NCBI GenBank assembly: GCA_964275345.1 | Contig: CAXYBK010000003.1 | Span: forward strand, 682,001-746,000 | DNA: 64,000 nt | Direction: 5' to 3' | From: MED-G78 sp964275345 | GTDB lineage: Bacteria; Pseudomonadota; Gammaproteobacteria; Magnimaribacterales; D2472 | Shown here: positions 17,029-25,820 of the stretch, piece after piece | Position numbering within the stretch: the first letter of the stretch is position 1 | How the letters are laid out: the number at the start of each line of letters is the position of its first letter | Program-made: the position numbers and the translations under genes | The notes under the pieces: model-generated | Seen by the model: only the letters and a program-made list of their open reading frames with translations | The model's database searches: none | What the model was told of the DNA's origin: nothing

Positions 17029-18251
17029 TGAGTGGAGTAATAATTATTGGGTCAGGGCATGCAGGCTGCAATACAGCAATAAACCTTAGAAGATCAGGCT
17101 ATGAAGATAACATCATAATTTTTTCTATTGAAAATGAATTGCCTTATCATAGACCGCCACTTTCAAAGAAATTTTTTAAAGGGGATATCTCCTTTGAAGG
17201 TATTTTGATTAAAAATGAATCTTTTTATTCAGATAATAATATTCAATTTAAAGCGAACTCTGAGATTGTAGAAGTTAATGCAAAAGAAAAATATTTAAGA
17301 ACCTGCTCAGGAGATCAGTATGAATTTTCATGTCTTGTTTTTGCAACAGGCTCATCATCAAGAGTTTTTTCAGAAAGCGTTTTTCCAGATATAGACATCT
17401 CCTATCTTAGAAATATTGCTGACGTAAATAATATAAATATCTTATTAAAGGATTCAAAAAAGCCTCTTTTAATAGGTGGAGGCTATATTGGGCTTGAGCT
17501 TGCGGCTTCAATGACTGAAATGGGAATGCCTGTATCAATTATTGAGCAAGAAGAAAGATTATTAAAAAGAGTTACAGCGCCTGTGATGTCAGAATTCTAT
17601 AAAGACCTGCATGAATCAAGAGGTGTTCAAATTTTTTGTAATCAAAGTATAAAAACAATTAACAAGCTTGATAATGAATATGAAGTTTTAACAAGTGATG
17701 GTAACTCTATAAAAACTGACTTTATAATCGCTGGTATAGGCGCAATACCTAATGATGAGCTTGCTCAAGAAGCTGGAATAAAATGTAAAAATGGAATTCT
17801 TGTTGATCAATATTGTAGAACTAATATTCCTTATATATTTGCTGCTGGAGATTGCGCAAATGCTTTTAATGATCTTTATGGATTTTCTATGAGAGTTGAG
17901 AGTGTTCCAAGTGCTAATGCTCATGCAAAAGTTGTAACTTCATCAATTTTAGGAAATGAAATTACGAATAGGGAGTTACCCTGGTTCTGGTCTGATCAGT
18001 ATGAGTTTAAACTGCAAATGGCAGGATTGTCTGAAGGATATGACGAAATTCATATTCATGGCAAAATTGAAGAGAACGCATTTATGGCATGTTACGGCAA
18101 AGAGGGTAGTTTAATAGCTGTAGATTCTGTTAATATGCCTAAAAATTTTAATAATTATAAAAAAGCTTTAGCTAATAGCATGAGGCTATCCATGGATTTG
18201 ATTAAGGATCCTAATTTTGATCCTTCTTCTATTTTTTCAGCTTCCTATTAA
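17028..18251 (+). CDS. FAD-dependent ferredoxin/rubredoxin reductase-like oxidoreductase
   Basis: 407 residues. FAD-binding GSGHAGCNTAINLRRSGY, then YHRPPLSKKFFKGD typical of ferredoxin-NAD reductases of oxygenase systems. NAD-binding GGGYIGLELAASMTEMG lies near residue 147 and FAAGDCAN near 275. A Reductase_C-like C-terminal domain starts with VESVPSANAHAKV. It should move electrons between NAD(P)H and a small iron-sulfur protein, but no ferredoxin or oxygenase gene is adjacent, so the partner is unknown. Confidence 0.85.
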   Translation: MSGVIIIGSGHAGCNTAINLRRSGYEDNIIIFSIENELPYHRPPLSKKFFKGDISFEGILIKNESFYSDNNIQFKANSEIVEVNAKEKYLRTCSGDQYEFSCLVFATGSSSRVFSESVFPDIDISYLRNIADVNNINILLKDSKKPLLIGGGYIGLELAASMTEMGMPVSIIEQEERLLKRVTAPVMSEFYKDLHESRGVQIFCNQSIKTINKLDNEYEVLTSDGNSIKTDFIIAGIGAIPNDELAQEAGIKCKNGILVDQYCRTNIPYIFAAGDCANAFNDLYGFSMRVESVPSANAHAKVVTSSILGNEITNRELPWFWSDQYEFKLQMAGLSEGYDEIHIHGKIEENAFMACYGKEGSLIAVDSVNMPKNFNNYKKALANSMRLSMDLIKDPNFDPSSIFSASY

Positions 18252-18269
18252 TTTTATTTGGAGAAAAGT

Positions 18270-19172
18270 ATGAGTATAAGATTTGATAATCAGGTTGCCA
18301 TTGTCACAGGTGCAGGTGGCGGAATTGGTAAAGAGCATGCATTAGAGTTAGCAAGAAGAGGGGCTAAGGTTGTTGTAAATGATCTAGGTGGAAGCGTTGA
18401 TGGCAGCGGCACAAGTGATGCAGCAGATGCAGTTGTTCAACAGATTAAAGCAGAAGGCGGAGAGGCAATGGCAAATGGAGCTAGCGTTACAGATTTACCT
18501 GCTATTCAAAATATGGTTAAAGATGTCATGGATAAATGGGGAAGAATTGATATCCTCGTTAATAATGCTGGAATCTTAAGAGATAAAAGTTTTCACAATG
18601 TAACCTTAGAAGATTTTAATTTAGTTATGGATGTTCACTTTCAAGGAACATTAAATTGCACTCATACTATTTACCCAATAATGAGAGAGCAAGGTTATGG
18701 AAGAATTGTATTCACAAGTTCTTCTAGTGGAGTATTTGGTAATTTTGGTCAAAGTAATTATGGTGCAGCTAAAATGGCTATGGTCGGTTTAATGAATACG
18801 CTTAAAATTGAAGGTCAAAAATATAATGTTTTCTCAAATTCAATTACTCCTGTTGCTTATACAAGGATGACAGAGGGCTTAATTCCCGAGGACTTTGGTA
18901 AAAACATGCAACCTGAATATGTTACCCCTGCAGTTATGTACCTTTCTAGTGATCAGGCTCCAAATGGTGCCATTATGTCAGCTGGCGCCGGTGTTTTTTC
19001 AAGAATATTTATTCATGAAACTATGGGTGTTTCTCTTGGAACAGGTGAAGACATGACACCTGAAAACATTGCTGCTAATTGGGATAATATTTCTGATATG
19101 GAAGACGCAAGAGCTTTACAAAATGGTGGCGAGCAAACTATAAAAATATTTGAATTGATTAATAAAGAATAA
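18270..19172 (+). CDS. short-chain dehydrogenase, (3R)-hydroxyacyl-CoA dehydrogenase type
   Basis: 300 residues from ATG 18270, with GGAG seven bases upstream; a TTG at 18258 is rejected. SDR hallmarks are VTGAGGGIGKEHALELARRGA (split: cofactor TGxxxGxG), NNAG, catalytic Ser in TSSSSGVFG and YGAAK. The NDLGGSVDGSG insert and the about 300-residue length resemble the dehydrogenase part of peroxisomal-type multifunctional enzyme 2, so a beta-oxidation-like role with R-hydroxyacyl-CoA is plausible. Follows the reductase by 18 bases. Confidence 0.85.
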   Translation: MSIRFDNQVAIVTGAGGGIGKEHALELARRGAKVVVNDLGGSVDGSGTSDAADAVVQQIKAEGGEAMANGASVTDLPAIQNMVKDVMDKWGRIDILVNNAGILRDKSFHNVTLEDFNLVMDVHFQGTLNCTHTIYPIMREQGYGRIVFTSSSSGVFGNFGQSNYGAAKMAMVGLMNTLKIEGQKYNVFSNSITPVAYTRMTEGLIPEDFGKNMQPEYVTPAVMYLSSDQAPNGAIMSAGAGVFSRIFIHETMGVSLGTGEDMTPENIAANWDNISDMEDARALQNGGEQTIKIFELINKE

Positions 19173-19201
19173 AAATATTCCTTACTTTTAATTTATTGGC
19201 T

Positions 19202-19840
19202 TTATATCAAACCTTGGCCAACAATTGAATATATGACAATAAAGTGAAGGATTGCTGCTAGGGAAACGAGTACATGGAAAAATTCATGATAGCCAAAATA
19301 CTTAGGGCTAAAATCTGGAAACTTCAAACCATAACTAATAGCACCAACTGAATAAATAGTCCCACCGGCTACCGTCAAACTAAAGTTAGTAAAACCCATA
19401 ACTGTAGATAGAACTGAAAGGTATGGAATGGCTATATAGCCTGCAATAAGATAAATTCCAGCTCGCACCAAGCGAGGGACATTTGTAAATAAGAATGTTT
19501 GAAGTATCCCAATACCCGCTATTATCCACATGATAGTAAGGAGCTGGAATCCAATATTTTCAGGTAAAACTAGAAGACATATGGGAGTAAAACTGCCAGC
19601 AATCATTATAAAGATTGATGAGTGATCCAACCTTCTCATTAATTTTAAAACTTCTGGTCTCCAGTTAACTCTGTGGTAAAGAGCACTGAATCCAAACATC
19701 ATAAAGATACCAATTGAATAAACAACTGTAGCTATAAGCTCAGTAGAATTTGTACTTTTATTTATTAGTGGGATGCATGCACCAATGGAGATGAAGAACA
19801 TCCATTCGTGAAAATAGCCTCTTAAAAGAGGCTTTTTCAT
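19202..19840 (-). CDS. hemolysin III/YqfA family (PAQR-like) membrane protein
   Basis: 212 residues with seven predicted helices. Family motifs: the N-terminal YFHEWMFFIS, FGFSALYHRVNW with the metal-site HxxxW-type segment, RRLDHSSIFIMIAGSFTP, and the C-terminal GYHEFFHVLVSLAAILHF with paired histidines. These residues resemble the zinc site of PAQR receptors/ceramidases. Hemolytic activity should not be assumed from the name. It lies 11 bases downstream of nrdB on the same strand and may be read from the nrdAB transcript. Confidence 0.88.
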   Translation of the reverse strand: MKKPLLRGYFHEWMFFISIGACIPLINKSTNSTELIATVVYSIGIFMMFGFSALYHRVNWRPEVLKLMRRLDHSSIFIMIAGSFTPICLLVLPENIGFQLLTIMWIIAGIGILQTFLFTNVPRLVRAGIYLIAGYIAIPYLSVLSTVMGFTNFSLTVAGGTIYSVGAISYGLKFPDFSPKYFGYHEFFHVLVSLAAILHFIVIYSIVGQGLI

Positions 19841-19851
19841 ATTAGATCTTA

Positions 19852-21120
19852 TTATTCCCAGTTAAGAGCACCACCAACTTGATATTCAGTAACTCTGGTT
19901 TCAAAGAAATTCTTTTCTTTTCTTAAATCAATAATCTCTGACATCCAAGGGAAAGGATTTGTTACGCCTTTAAACTCTTCCTCTAAACCAATTTGAGTTA
20001 GTCGTCTGTTAGCAATAAATTTAAGATATTCTTCCATCATGGCAGCGTTCATCCCTAAAACACCTCTTGGCATAGTATCTCTTGCATACATAATTTCTAG
20101 TTCTGTACCTTCAAGAATCATTTGAGCTGCCTCAGTTTTCATTTCTTCATCCCATAAATGAGGGTTTTCAATCTTAATCTGATTAATTACATCAATACCA
20201 AAGTTAACATGCATAGACTCGTCTCTTAGAATGTATTGGAATTGCTCCGATGTTCCTGTCATTTTATTTCTTCTTCCCATTGATAGGATTTGTGTAAAAC
20301 CACAGTAAAAGAAGATGCCTTCCAGCACACAGTAAAAAGCAATTAAGTTTTTAAGTAGCTGCTTATCTGTTTCCTCAGTACCAGTTTTAAAGTCTGGATC
20401 AGAAATTTCTTGTGTATATTTCAATCCCCAAGAAGCCTTTCTTGCAACACAAGGTATTTCTCTATACATATTAAAAATTTCACCCTCATCCATTCCAAGA
20501 GATTCTATGCAGTATTGATATGCATGCGTATGAATAGCTTCTTCTAAACTTTGTCTAAGAATGTATTGTCTGCATTCAGGGTTTGTTATTAACCTGTAAA
20601 GAGCTAAAACAAGATTATTTGCAACAAGAGAGTCGGCTGTTGAGAAGAAACCAAGATTTCTTTTAACAATTGTTCTTTCATCTTCAGTTAATCCATCCTC
20701 TGACTTCCATAAGACAATATCATTTGTCATATTTATTTCTTGTGGCATCCAGTGGTTAGCGCTTCCGTCAAGATATTTTTGCCATGCCCAGTCATATTTA
20801 AAAGGCACTAATTGATTAAGGTCTGCTTTACAGTTAATCATCATCTTCTGATCAACTTGAACTCTTTCACCCATCATCTCATCTAGTTCTTCTATTCCAG
20901 CGGCTTCATCTAGATTTAATACAGCTTCTCTGGCTTTTTCAGCTCTTGAACCTTCTTCAATTACTTTGCTAGAGTAGTTATCAGGACCTTCATCTTGAGC
21001 CACTACAGGAGTAGGTTCTACAACCTGCTGAACTGGAGCAGGAGTTGCTGTTACTGTTTCAGTTGTAACACTTGGAGGTGCTGTATTTTCTTCTTTACTA
21101 TATTCATCCCAATTTAACAT
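19852..21120 (-). CDS. nrdB: ribonucleotide reductase class Ia beta subunit
   Basis: 422 residues. The N-terminal 80 residues are a Pro/Val/Thr-rich, low-complexity extension. The ferritin-like core includes LEEAIHTHAYQYC, with metal-binding Glu/His and a Tyr four residues after the His as in the radical site, and DESMHVNFG for the second metal half-site. The C-terminal tail ends YQVGGALNWE, which should dock on NrdA. It supplies the tyrosyl radical for deoxyribonucleotide synthesis. It follows nrdA by 16 bases with an AGGA ribosome site. Confidence 0.96.
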   Translation of the reverse strand: MLNWDEYSKEENTAPPSVTTETVTATPAPVQQVVEPTPVVAQDEGPDNYSSKVIEEGSRAEKAREAVLNLDEAAGIEELDEMMGERVQVDQKMMINCKADLNQLVPFKYDWAWQKYLDGSANHWMPQEINMTNDIVLWKSEDGLTEDERTIVKRNLGFFSTADSLVANNLVLALYRLITNPECRQYILRQSLEEAIHTHAYQYCIESLGMDEGEIFNMYREIPCVARKASWGLKYTQEISDPDFKTGTEETDKQLLKNLIAFYCVLEGIFFYCGFTQILSMGRRNKMTGTSEQFQYILRDESMHVNFGIDVINQIKIENPHLWDEEMKTEAAQMILEGTELEIMYARDTMPRGVLGMNAAMMEEYLKFIANRRLTQIGLEEEFKGVTNPFPWMSEIIDLRKEKNFFETRVTEYQVGGALNWE

Positions 21121-21136
21121 ATTCTTTTTCCTTTAT

Positions 21137-24046
21137 TTATTGACATGCCTCACACTCTGGATCATCCAAAGAGCATGCTGTTGGCACTGGAGCTGGAGCT
21201 CCAAGTTCTTGTTGTGGAGCTGATGCTCCGAGTTCTTGTTGCGGTGCTTGTTCAGCTCCCGCGCTAACTGCGTTGAGTTTCCCTTGTTGAACAGTTGATT
21301 TTTCAGTTGATGTTGCAGCGATAGATCTAAGATAATATGTTGTTTTTAAACCTGAATACCATGCCATTCTGTAGGTAATATCTAGTTTTTTACCATCCGC
21401 ATTTCCTATATACAGATTTAATGACTGACCTTGGTCTATCCATTTTTGTCTTCTGCTTGCTGATTCAACAATATATCTAGGCTCAACCTCAAATGCTGTT
21501 GAGAAAAGTTTTTTGATGTCATCAGGTATTCTAGAAATCTGAGATAAGCTTCCTTCATAATATTTAAGATCATTGATCATAACCTCATCCCATAAACCCA
21601 GATTTTTTAGTTTATGAACCAGATGAGGATTAACTATTGTAAATTCACCAGACAAATTAGATTTAACATAAAGGTTTTGATAAGTTGGCTCAATTGACTG
21701 AGTCACTCCTGTAATGTTAGAAATAGTTGCGGTAGGAGCGATCGCCATTACATTTGAATTTCTCATTCCATCAGTCATAACTCTTTGTCTTAATGTATCC
21801 CAATCCAATGTTTCAGATCTATCAACATTGAGGTATTCGCTGCCTCTATTTTCTGCCAGTATCTCAATTGAATCTTTTGGCAGTATTCCTTTACTCCACA
21901 AAGAGCCGTCAAATGTTTCATATTTTCCTCTTTCTTTTGCAAGATCTGAAGAAGCGCCAATCGCACAATAACTAATCAGCTCCATACTCTTATCAGCAAA
22001 ATTAACAGCTTCATCACTACAGTACGCTATATTTTGCTCGTATAAAGCGTCTTGGAATCCCATCATTCCTAAACCTATAGGTCTATGTTTCAAATTAGAG
22101 TTTTTAGCTGTGTCCACTGAGTAATAGTTGATGTTAATAACATTATCTAACATCCTTATTGCTGTTGAGACAGTTTGTTTCACCTTTTCTTCATCAAGAG
22201 CACCATCTTTCATGTGTCTAGCTAAGTTTACTGAGCCTAGGTTACAGACTGCTATTTCATCAGCACTAGTGTTCAAAGTAATTTCTGTACAAAGGTTGGA
22301 TGAATGTATTACCCCTGTATGTTGTTGCGGAGATCTCAAATTACATGAATCTTTAAAAGTGATCCATGGATGACCTGTCTCAAAAAGCATCGTAAGCATT
22401 TTTCTCCAAAGCTCTTTTGCAGGAATTGATTTAGCTTGATCCATTTCACCAGCTTCAGCCTTTCTTTCATATTCCTCATACTTAGCTTCAAACTCTTTTC
22501 CAATCAAATCGTGAAGCTCGGGTGTTTCTCCTGGTGAAAAAAGTGTCCAATTCTTATCTTGCTCCACTCTTTTCATAAAAAGGTCAGGTACCCAGTTTGC
22601 AGTATTCATATCATGTGTTCTTCTTCTTTCATCACCTGTATTTTTTCTTAACTCTAAGAATTCTTCTATATCTAAATGCCAGGTTTCTAAGTAAGCACAC
22701 ATAGCACCCTTTCTTTTCCCGCCTTGATTTACTGCTACAGCTGTATCATTCGCTACTTTTAAAAATGGAACCACTCCCTGACTTTTTCCATTTGTTCCTT
22801 TTATGTAAGAATTCATAGCTCTTACCGATGTCCAGTCATTTCCTAGACCACCAGCCCACTTTGATAAAAGTGCGTTATCTTTCATTGCACCAAAAATCCC
22901 ATCTAAATCGTCAGGAATTGTTGTTAGGTAACATGAAGATAATTGAGGCCTTCTTGTTCCTGAATTAAATAGTGTTGGAGTGGAACTCATATAATCAAAG
23001 GATGATAAGAGTTTATAGAATTCAATAGCTCTGTCTTCTCTGTTATCTTCCTCGATAGCAAGACCCATTGCTACTCTCATAAAAAATACTTGCGGCAATT
23101 CATATCTAACATCATCACAATGAATGAAATATCTGTCATATAAGGTTTGAAGACCTAGGTATGTAAATTGGTTATCTCTCGTATAGTCTAAAGCTGCTCC
23201 TAGCTTCTCTAAGTCAAAAGTTTTTAATTCAGGGTTTAATATATCTAATTCAATTCCCTTATCTATATAGGCATTTAAAGCCTGCGGATAATACTTTTCC
23301 ATGTCTTGGTAAGTTGCATCTTCTGCTACCTTAAGGAAACCAAGAGCTTCATTTCTAATTTGGTCCATAAGTATTCTTGCAGTAACAAATGAATAGTTTG
23401 GTTCTTTTTCAACTTTTGTTCTTGCTGACATAACTAGACTTGTTCGCATATCTGCTATTGAAACACCGTCGTAAAGATTTTTTAAGGCTTCCTCCAGCAC
23501 TTCATTCATAGATACTTCTTCAAGCCCTTCACAAGCATCATTTATAAGTGCTGCTACTTTATCTATATCTAGAGCAACCAATGTTCCATCTGTTTTAGTA
23601 ATGTTAATTTCTGGTTTATTCGGTATGTCTATTACTGGTGCTTCTTTTTTTCTTTCTTGGGTTCTTTCTTCTCTGTATAAGATATAAGTTCTGGCCGCTT
23701 TGTATTCTTCGCTTCTCATTAATTGTAGTTCTACTTGGTCTTGTATTTCTTCTATGTGAAGCGTTCCACCTGAAGGCATTCTTCTTTCAAAGACATCCAT
23801 TACTTCTGCGGTGGTTTTATTTACTTTTTCATGGATTCTATCGCTAGCTGCAGCATTACCTGTCTCTACTGCTAGAAATGCTTTTGTTATTGCAACTTTA
23901 ATTTTATCAACTTCGAAACTAACAACTTTGCCATTTCTTTTAATTACTCTAATTTTTCCTGGGGCATTTATTGCTAATTCGTTTGCTTGTTTTTGCTGTG
24001 TTGCGAGTATATTCGCTGCTTCTTGTGTTGTTTCATTCAATGACAT
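21137..24046 (-). CDS. nrdA: ribonucleotide reductase class Ia alpha subunit with two ATP cones
   Basis: 969 residues, longer than E. coli NrdA (about 760). Two ATP-cone domains are visible at about 30-130 (VIKRNGKVVSFEVDKIKVAI) and 148-240 (ITKTDGTLVALDIDKVAALI). The doubled-cone layout is known from Pseudomonas NrdA. Active-site segments are SSCYLTTIPDDL, NLCTEITLN (N-C-E) and AVCNLGSVNL. The C-terminus ends DDPECEACQ, providing the redox-shuttle cysteine pair, after a Pro/Ala-rich linker with a repeated QQELGA motif. The upstream region has NrdR-like and DnaA-like boxes. Confidence 0.97.
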   Translation of the reverse strand: MSLNETTQEAANILATQQKQANELAINAPGKIRVIKRNGKVVSFEVDKIKVAITKAFLAVETGNAAASDRIHEKVNKTTAEVMDVFERRMPSGGTLHIEEIQDQVELQLMRSEEYKAARTYILYREERTQERKKEAPVIDIPNKPEINITKTDGTLVALDIDKVAALINDACEGLEEVSMNEVLEEALKNLYDGVSIADMRTSLVMSARTKVEKEPNYSFVTARILMDQIRNEALGFLKVAEDATYQDMEKYYPQALNAYIDKGIELDILNPELKTFDLEKLGAALDYTRDNQFTYLGLQTLYDRYFIHCDDVRYELPQVFFMRVAMGLAIEEDNREDRAIEFYKLLSSFDYMSSTPTLFNSGTRRPQLSSCYLTTIPDDLDGIFGAMKDNALLSKWAGGLGNDWTSVRAMNSYIKGTNGKSQGVVPFLKVANDTAVAVNQGGKRKGAMCAYLETWHLDIEEFLELRKNTGDERRRTHDMNTANWVPDLFMKRVEQDKNWTLFSPGETPELHDLIGKEFEAKYEEYERKAEAGEMDQAKSIPAKELWRKMLTMLFETGHPWITFKDSCNLRSPQQHTGVIHSSNLCTEITLNTSADEIAVCNLGSVNLARHMKDGALDEEKVKQTVSTAIRMLDNVININYYSVDTAKNSNLKHRPIGLGMMGFQDALYEQNIAYCSDEAVNFADKSMELISYCAIGASSDLAKERGKYETFDGSLWSKGILPKDSIEILAENRGSEYLNVDRSETLDWDTLRQRVMTDGMRNSNVMAIAPTATISNITGVTQSIEPTYQNLYVKSNLSGEFTIVNPHLVHKLKNLGLWDEVMINDLKYYEGSLSQISRIPDDIKKLFSTAFEVEPRYIVESASRRQKWIDQGQSLNLYIGNADGKKLDITYRMAWYSGLKTTYYLRSIAATSTEKSTVQQGKLNAVSAGAEQAPQQELGASAPQQELGAPAPVPTACSLDDPECEACQ

Positions 24047-24185
24047 CTTTTCTTTTAATCCTTTAGCTTGTTATTTATTGTCTTTTTTCGTTAAACTCTT
24101 TTGCGGTTATTTCGTTTTTCTTGTGGTTTTGATTTAAGCTTTAATTTACTGCGCTTTCTTTCGCCCCATGGATAATATTACTCAC

Positions 24186-24194
24186 TGTGGATAA
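24186..24194 (-). promoter_or_regulatory. DnaA box (proximal to nrdA)
   Basis: TGTGGATAA, the reverse complement of the perfect DnaA box TTATCCACA, in the region upstream of nrdA. nrdAB is DnaA-regulated in E. coli, which makes the position meaningful. A second perfect copy lies at 24285-24293. Confidence 0.65.
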
Positions 24195-24209
24195 AGAAGC
24201 AAGAGGAAA

Positions 24210-24225
24210 ACACAATATATAGTAT
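24210..24225 (-). promoter_or_regulatory. NrdR box 1
   Basis: ACACAATATATAGTAT fits the NrdR consensus acaCwAtATaTwGtgt at almost all positions. NrdR represses ribonucleotide reductase genes and normally binds paired boxes about three helical turns apart; a partner lies 29 bases away. Confidence 0.7.
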
Positions 24226-24238
24226 ATTTTTTTTACAT

Positions 24239-24254
24239 ATAGTCTATATAGTGT
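24239..24254 (-). promoter_or_regulatory. NrdR box 2
   Basis: ATAGTCTATATAGTGT matches the right half of the NrdR consensus (TATATAGTGT) well and the left half less well. Start-to-start distance from box 1 is 29 bases, near the usual 30-32. Confidence 0.6.
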
Positions 24255-24284
24255 ATATAGCCTGTTATTGACTTGTTGATAATT

Positions 24285-24293
24285 TGTGGATAA
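24285..24293 (-). promoter_or_regulatory. DnaA box (distal to nrdA, near glpK start)
   Basis: A second perfect TGTGGATAA. A one-mismatch copy (TGTTGATAA) is at 24274-24282. Together with the box at 24186 these flank the NrdR pair. The sites also sit upstream of the divergent glpK and could affect it. Confidence 0.6.
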
Positions 24294-24315
24294 ATTTTTG
24301 TTTTTTAGGATATTT

Positions 24316-25819
24316 ATGAAAGAAATTCTTACTATAGATCAAGGAACTACAAGTTCCCGTTCAATAATTTTTAATGAGTCTCTTGAGATTGTTCAAGAGT
24401 CTCAAAAAGAGTATGACTTATCTTTTCCCAAAGATGGCTGGGTTGAAGCTGATGCCGACGATATTTTAAATTCTGTAAAAGAAACATTAAATAATGTTTT
24501 TATGTCTTCTAAATCTTTATCTAATATTATTAGTTGCGGCATAACCAATCAAAGAGAATCTACAGTAATTTGGGATAAATCTACTGGCAAGGCCATATAT
24601 CCAGTTATTATCTGGCAAGACAGAAGAACATCAGAGCTTTGTAATTCATTAAGACAAGATAATACTATTACCAAAATGGTTTCTGAAAAAACCGGACTCT
24701 TGGTGGATCCTTATTTTTCTGCTACTAAAATAAAATGGATTTTAGATAATGTTAAAGGCGCAAGGATTAAAGCTGAAAATGGAGAATTAGCTTTTGGAAC
24801 TATCGATAGTTTTTTAATTTGGAATCTTACCGAAGAAAAAAATCATTTAACGGATGTCACAAACGCATCTAGAACACTTCTATTTAACATTAACAACCTT
24901 GAATGGGATTCTGATCTCTTAAATCTCTTCAATATACCTAAATCAGTCTTACCAAAAGTTGTATGCTTCTGATGCAGATTTTGGAACCATAAAATTTGAA
25001 GATACTATTATTCCTATAACTGGAGTTTTAGGTGACCAACAAAGTGCGCTTGTAGGTCAGAACTGTTTTAATAAAGGAAGCATGAAAAGCACTTATGGAA
25101 CTGGATGCTTTTTAATGGTTAACACCAAAGATGAAATATTTAGATCGAATTCTGGTCTTCTTACTACAATCGGCTACAAAATTAATGGCGAAGTTGCTTA
25201 TGCTGTTGAGGGAAGCATCTTTTCAGCAGGAACTATTATTCAATGGTTAAGGGATGAAATGAGTTTCTTTGAAGATTCAAAAGACAGTGAGGATTTTATA
25301 GCAGCTGATGGAGAAACGAACAATCTTCTTTTTATTCCAGCTTTCACTGGGCTAGGCGCACCACAATGGAATCCTGATGTTAGAGCAGGTTATTATGGAA
25401 TTACAAGAGACACTTCTAAAAAAGACTTAGTAACAGCAGCATTTAATTCGCTTTGTTTTCAAACTAAAGAGATTTTAAATGCGATGAGGAATGAGGGGCT
25501 TGAAGTAAAAGAAATGTCCATTGATGGAGGTATGGCAAATAATATTACTTTTTCTCAATTACTGGCAAATATTACAAATACAAATATATCTATCCCCACC
25601 AATACAGAAGCAACAGCTTTAGGAGCAGCTAAGGTTGCTGCTATTGGTTGCGGCTTGGTTAAATCTATTGAATCATTTGAAAATATTGGAGGTTCTCAGA
25701 AGATTATCTCTAAAGAATTTTCATCTCACAAAATCAATTATATGATGTGGAAAGAGTATTTAGATACAATGCTGACATTGAGCACAAAACTAAAAAATAT
25801 TATGAACAACAAGGACTAA
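24316..25819 (+). pseudogene. glpK: glycerol kinase, interrupted by a one-base insertion
   Basis: The first part from ATG 24316 (AGGA upstream; a GTG at 24286 is unlikely) reads MKEILTIDQGTTSSRSIIF and continues as GlpK to ...NIPKSVLPKV. An extra G at about 24961 then shifts the frame to a TGA at 24972. Removing it gives KVYASDADFGTIKFEDTII..., which aligns without gaps to the GlpK family, with GDQQSALVGQ and GTGCF following. The rejoined protein is about 500 residues, full length. GlpK phosphorylates glycerol with ATP. No glpF or glpD is adjacent. It may be real decay or a sequence error; everything else in the gene is intact. Confidence 0.85.
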
Positions 25820-25820
25820 T

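Noticed and set aside
18258..18270. TTG start for the SDR gene
   Set aside because: ATG 18270 has GGAG at the right distance, and the TTG would place the ribosome site inside the gene.
19202..19840. Hemolysin III as a virulence toxin
   Set aside because: The family is widespread in free-living bacteria and related to PAQR membrane proteins; the name is historical.
21714..24137. Several plus-strand ORFs across nrdA
   Set aside because: Shadow frames opposite a strongly conserved gene; no ribosome sites or recognisable products.
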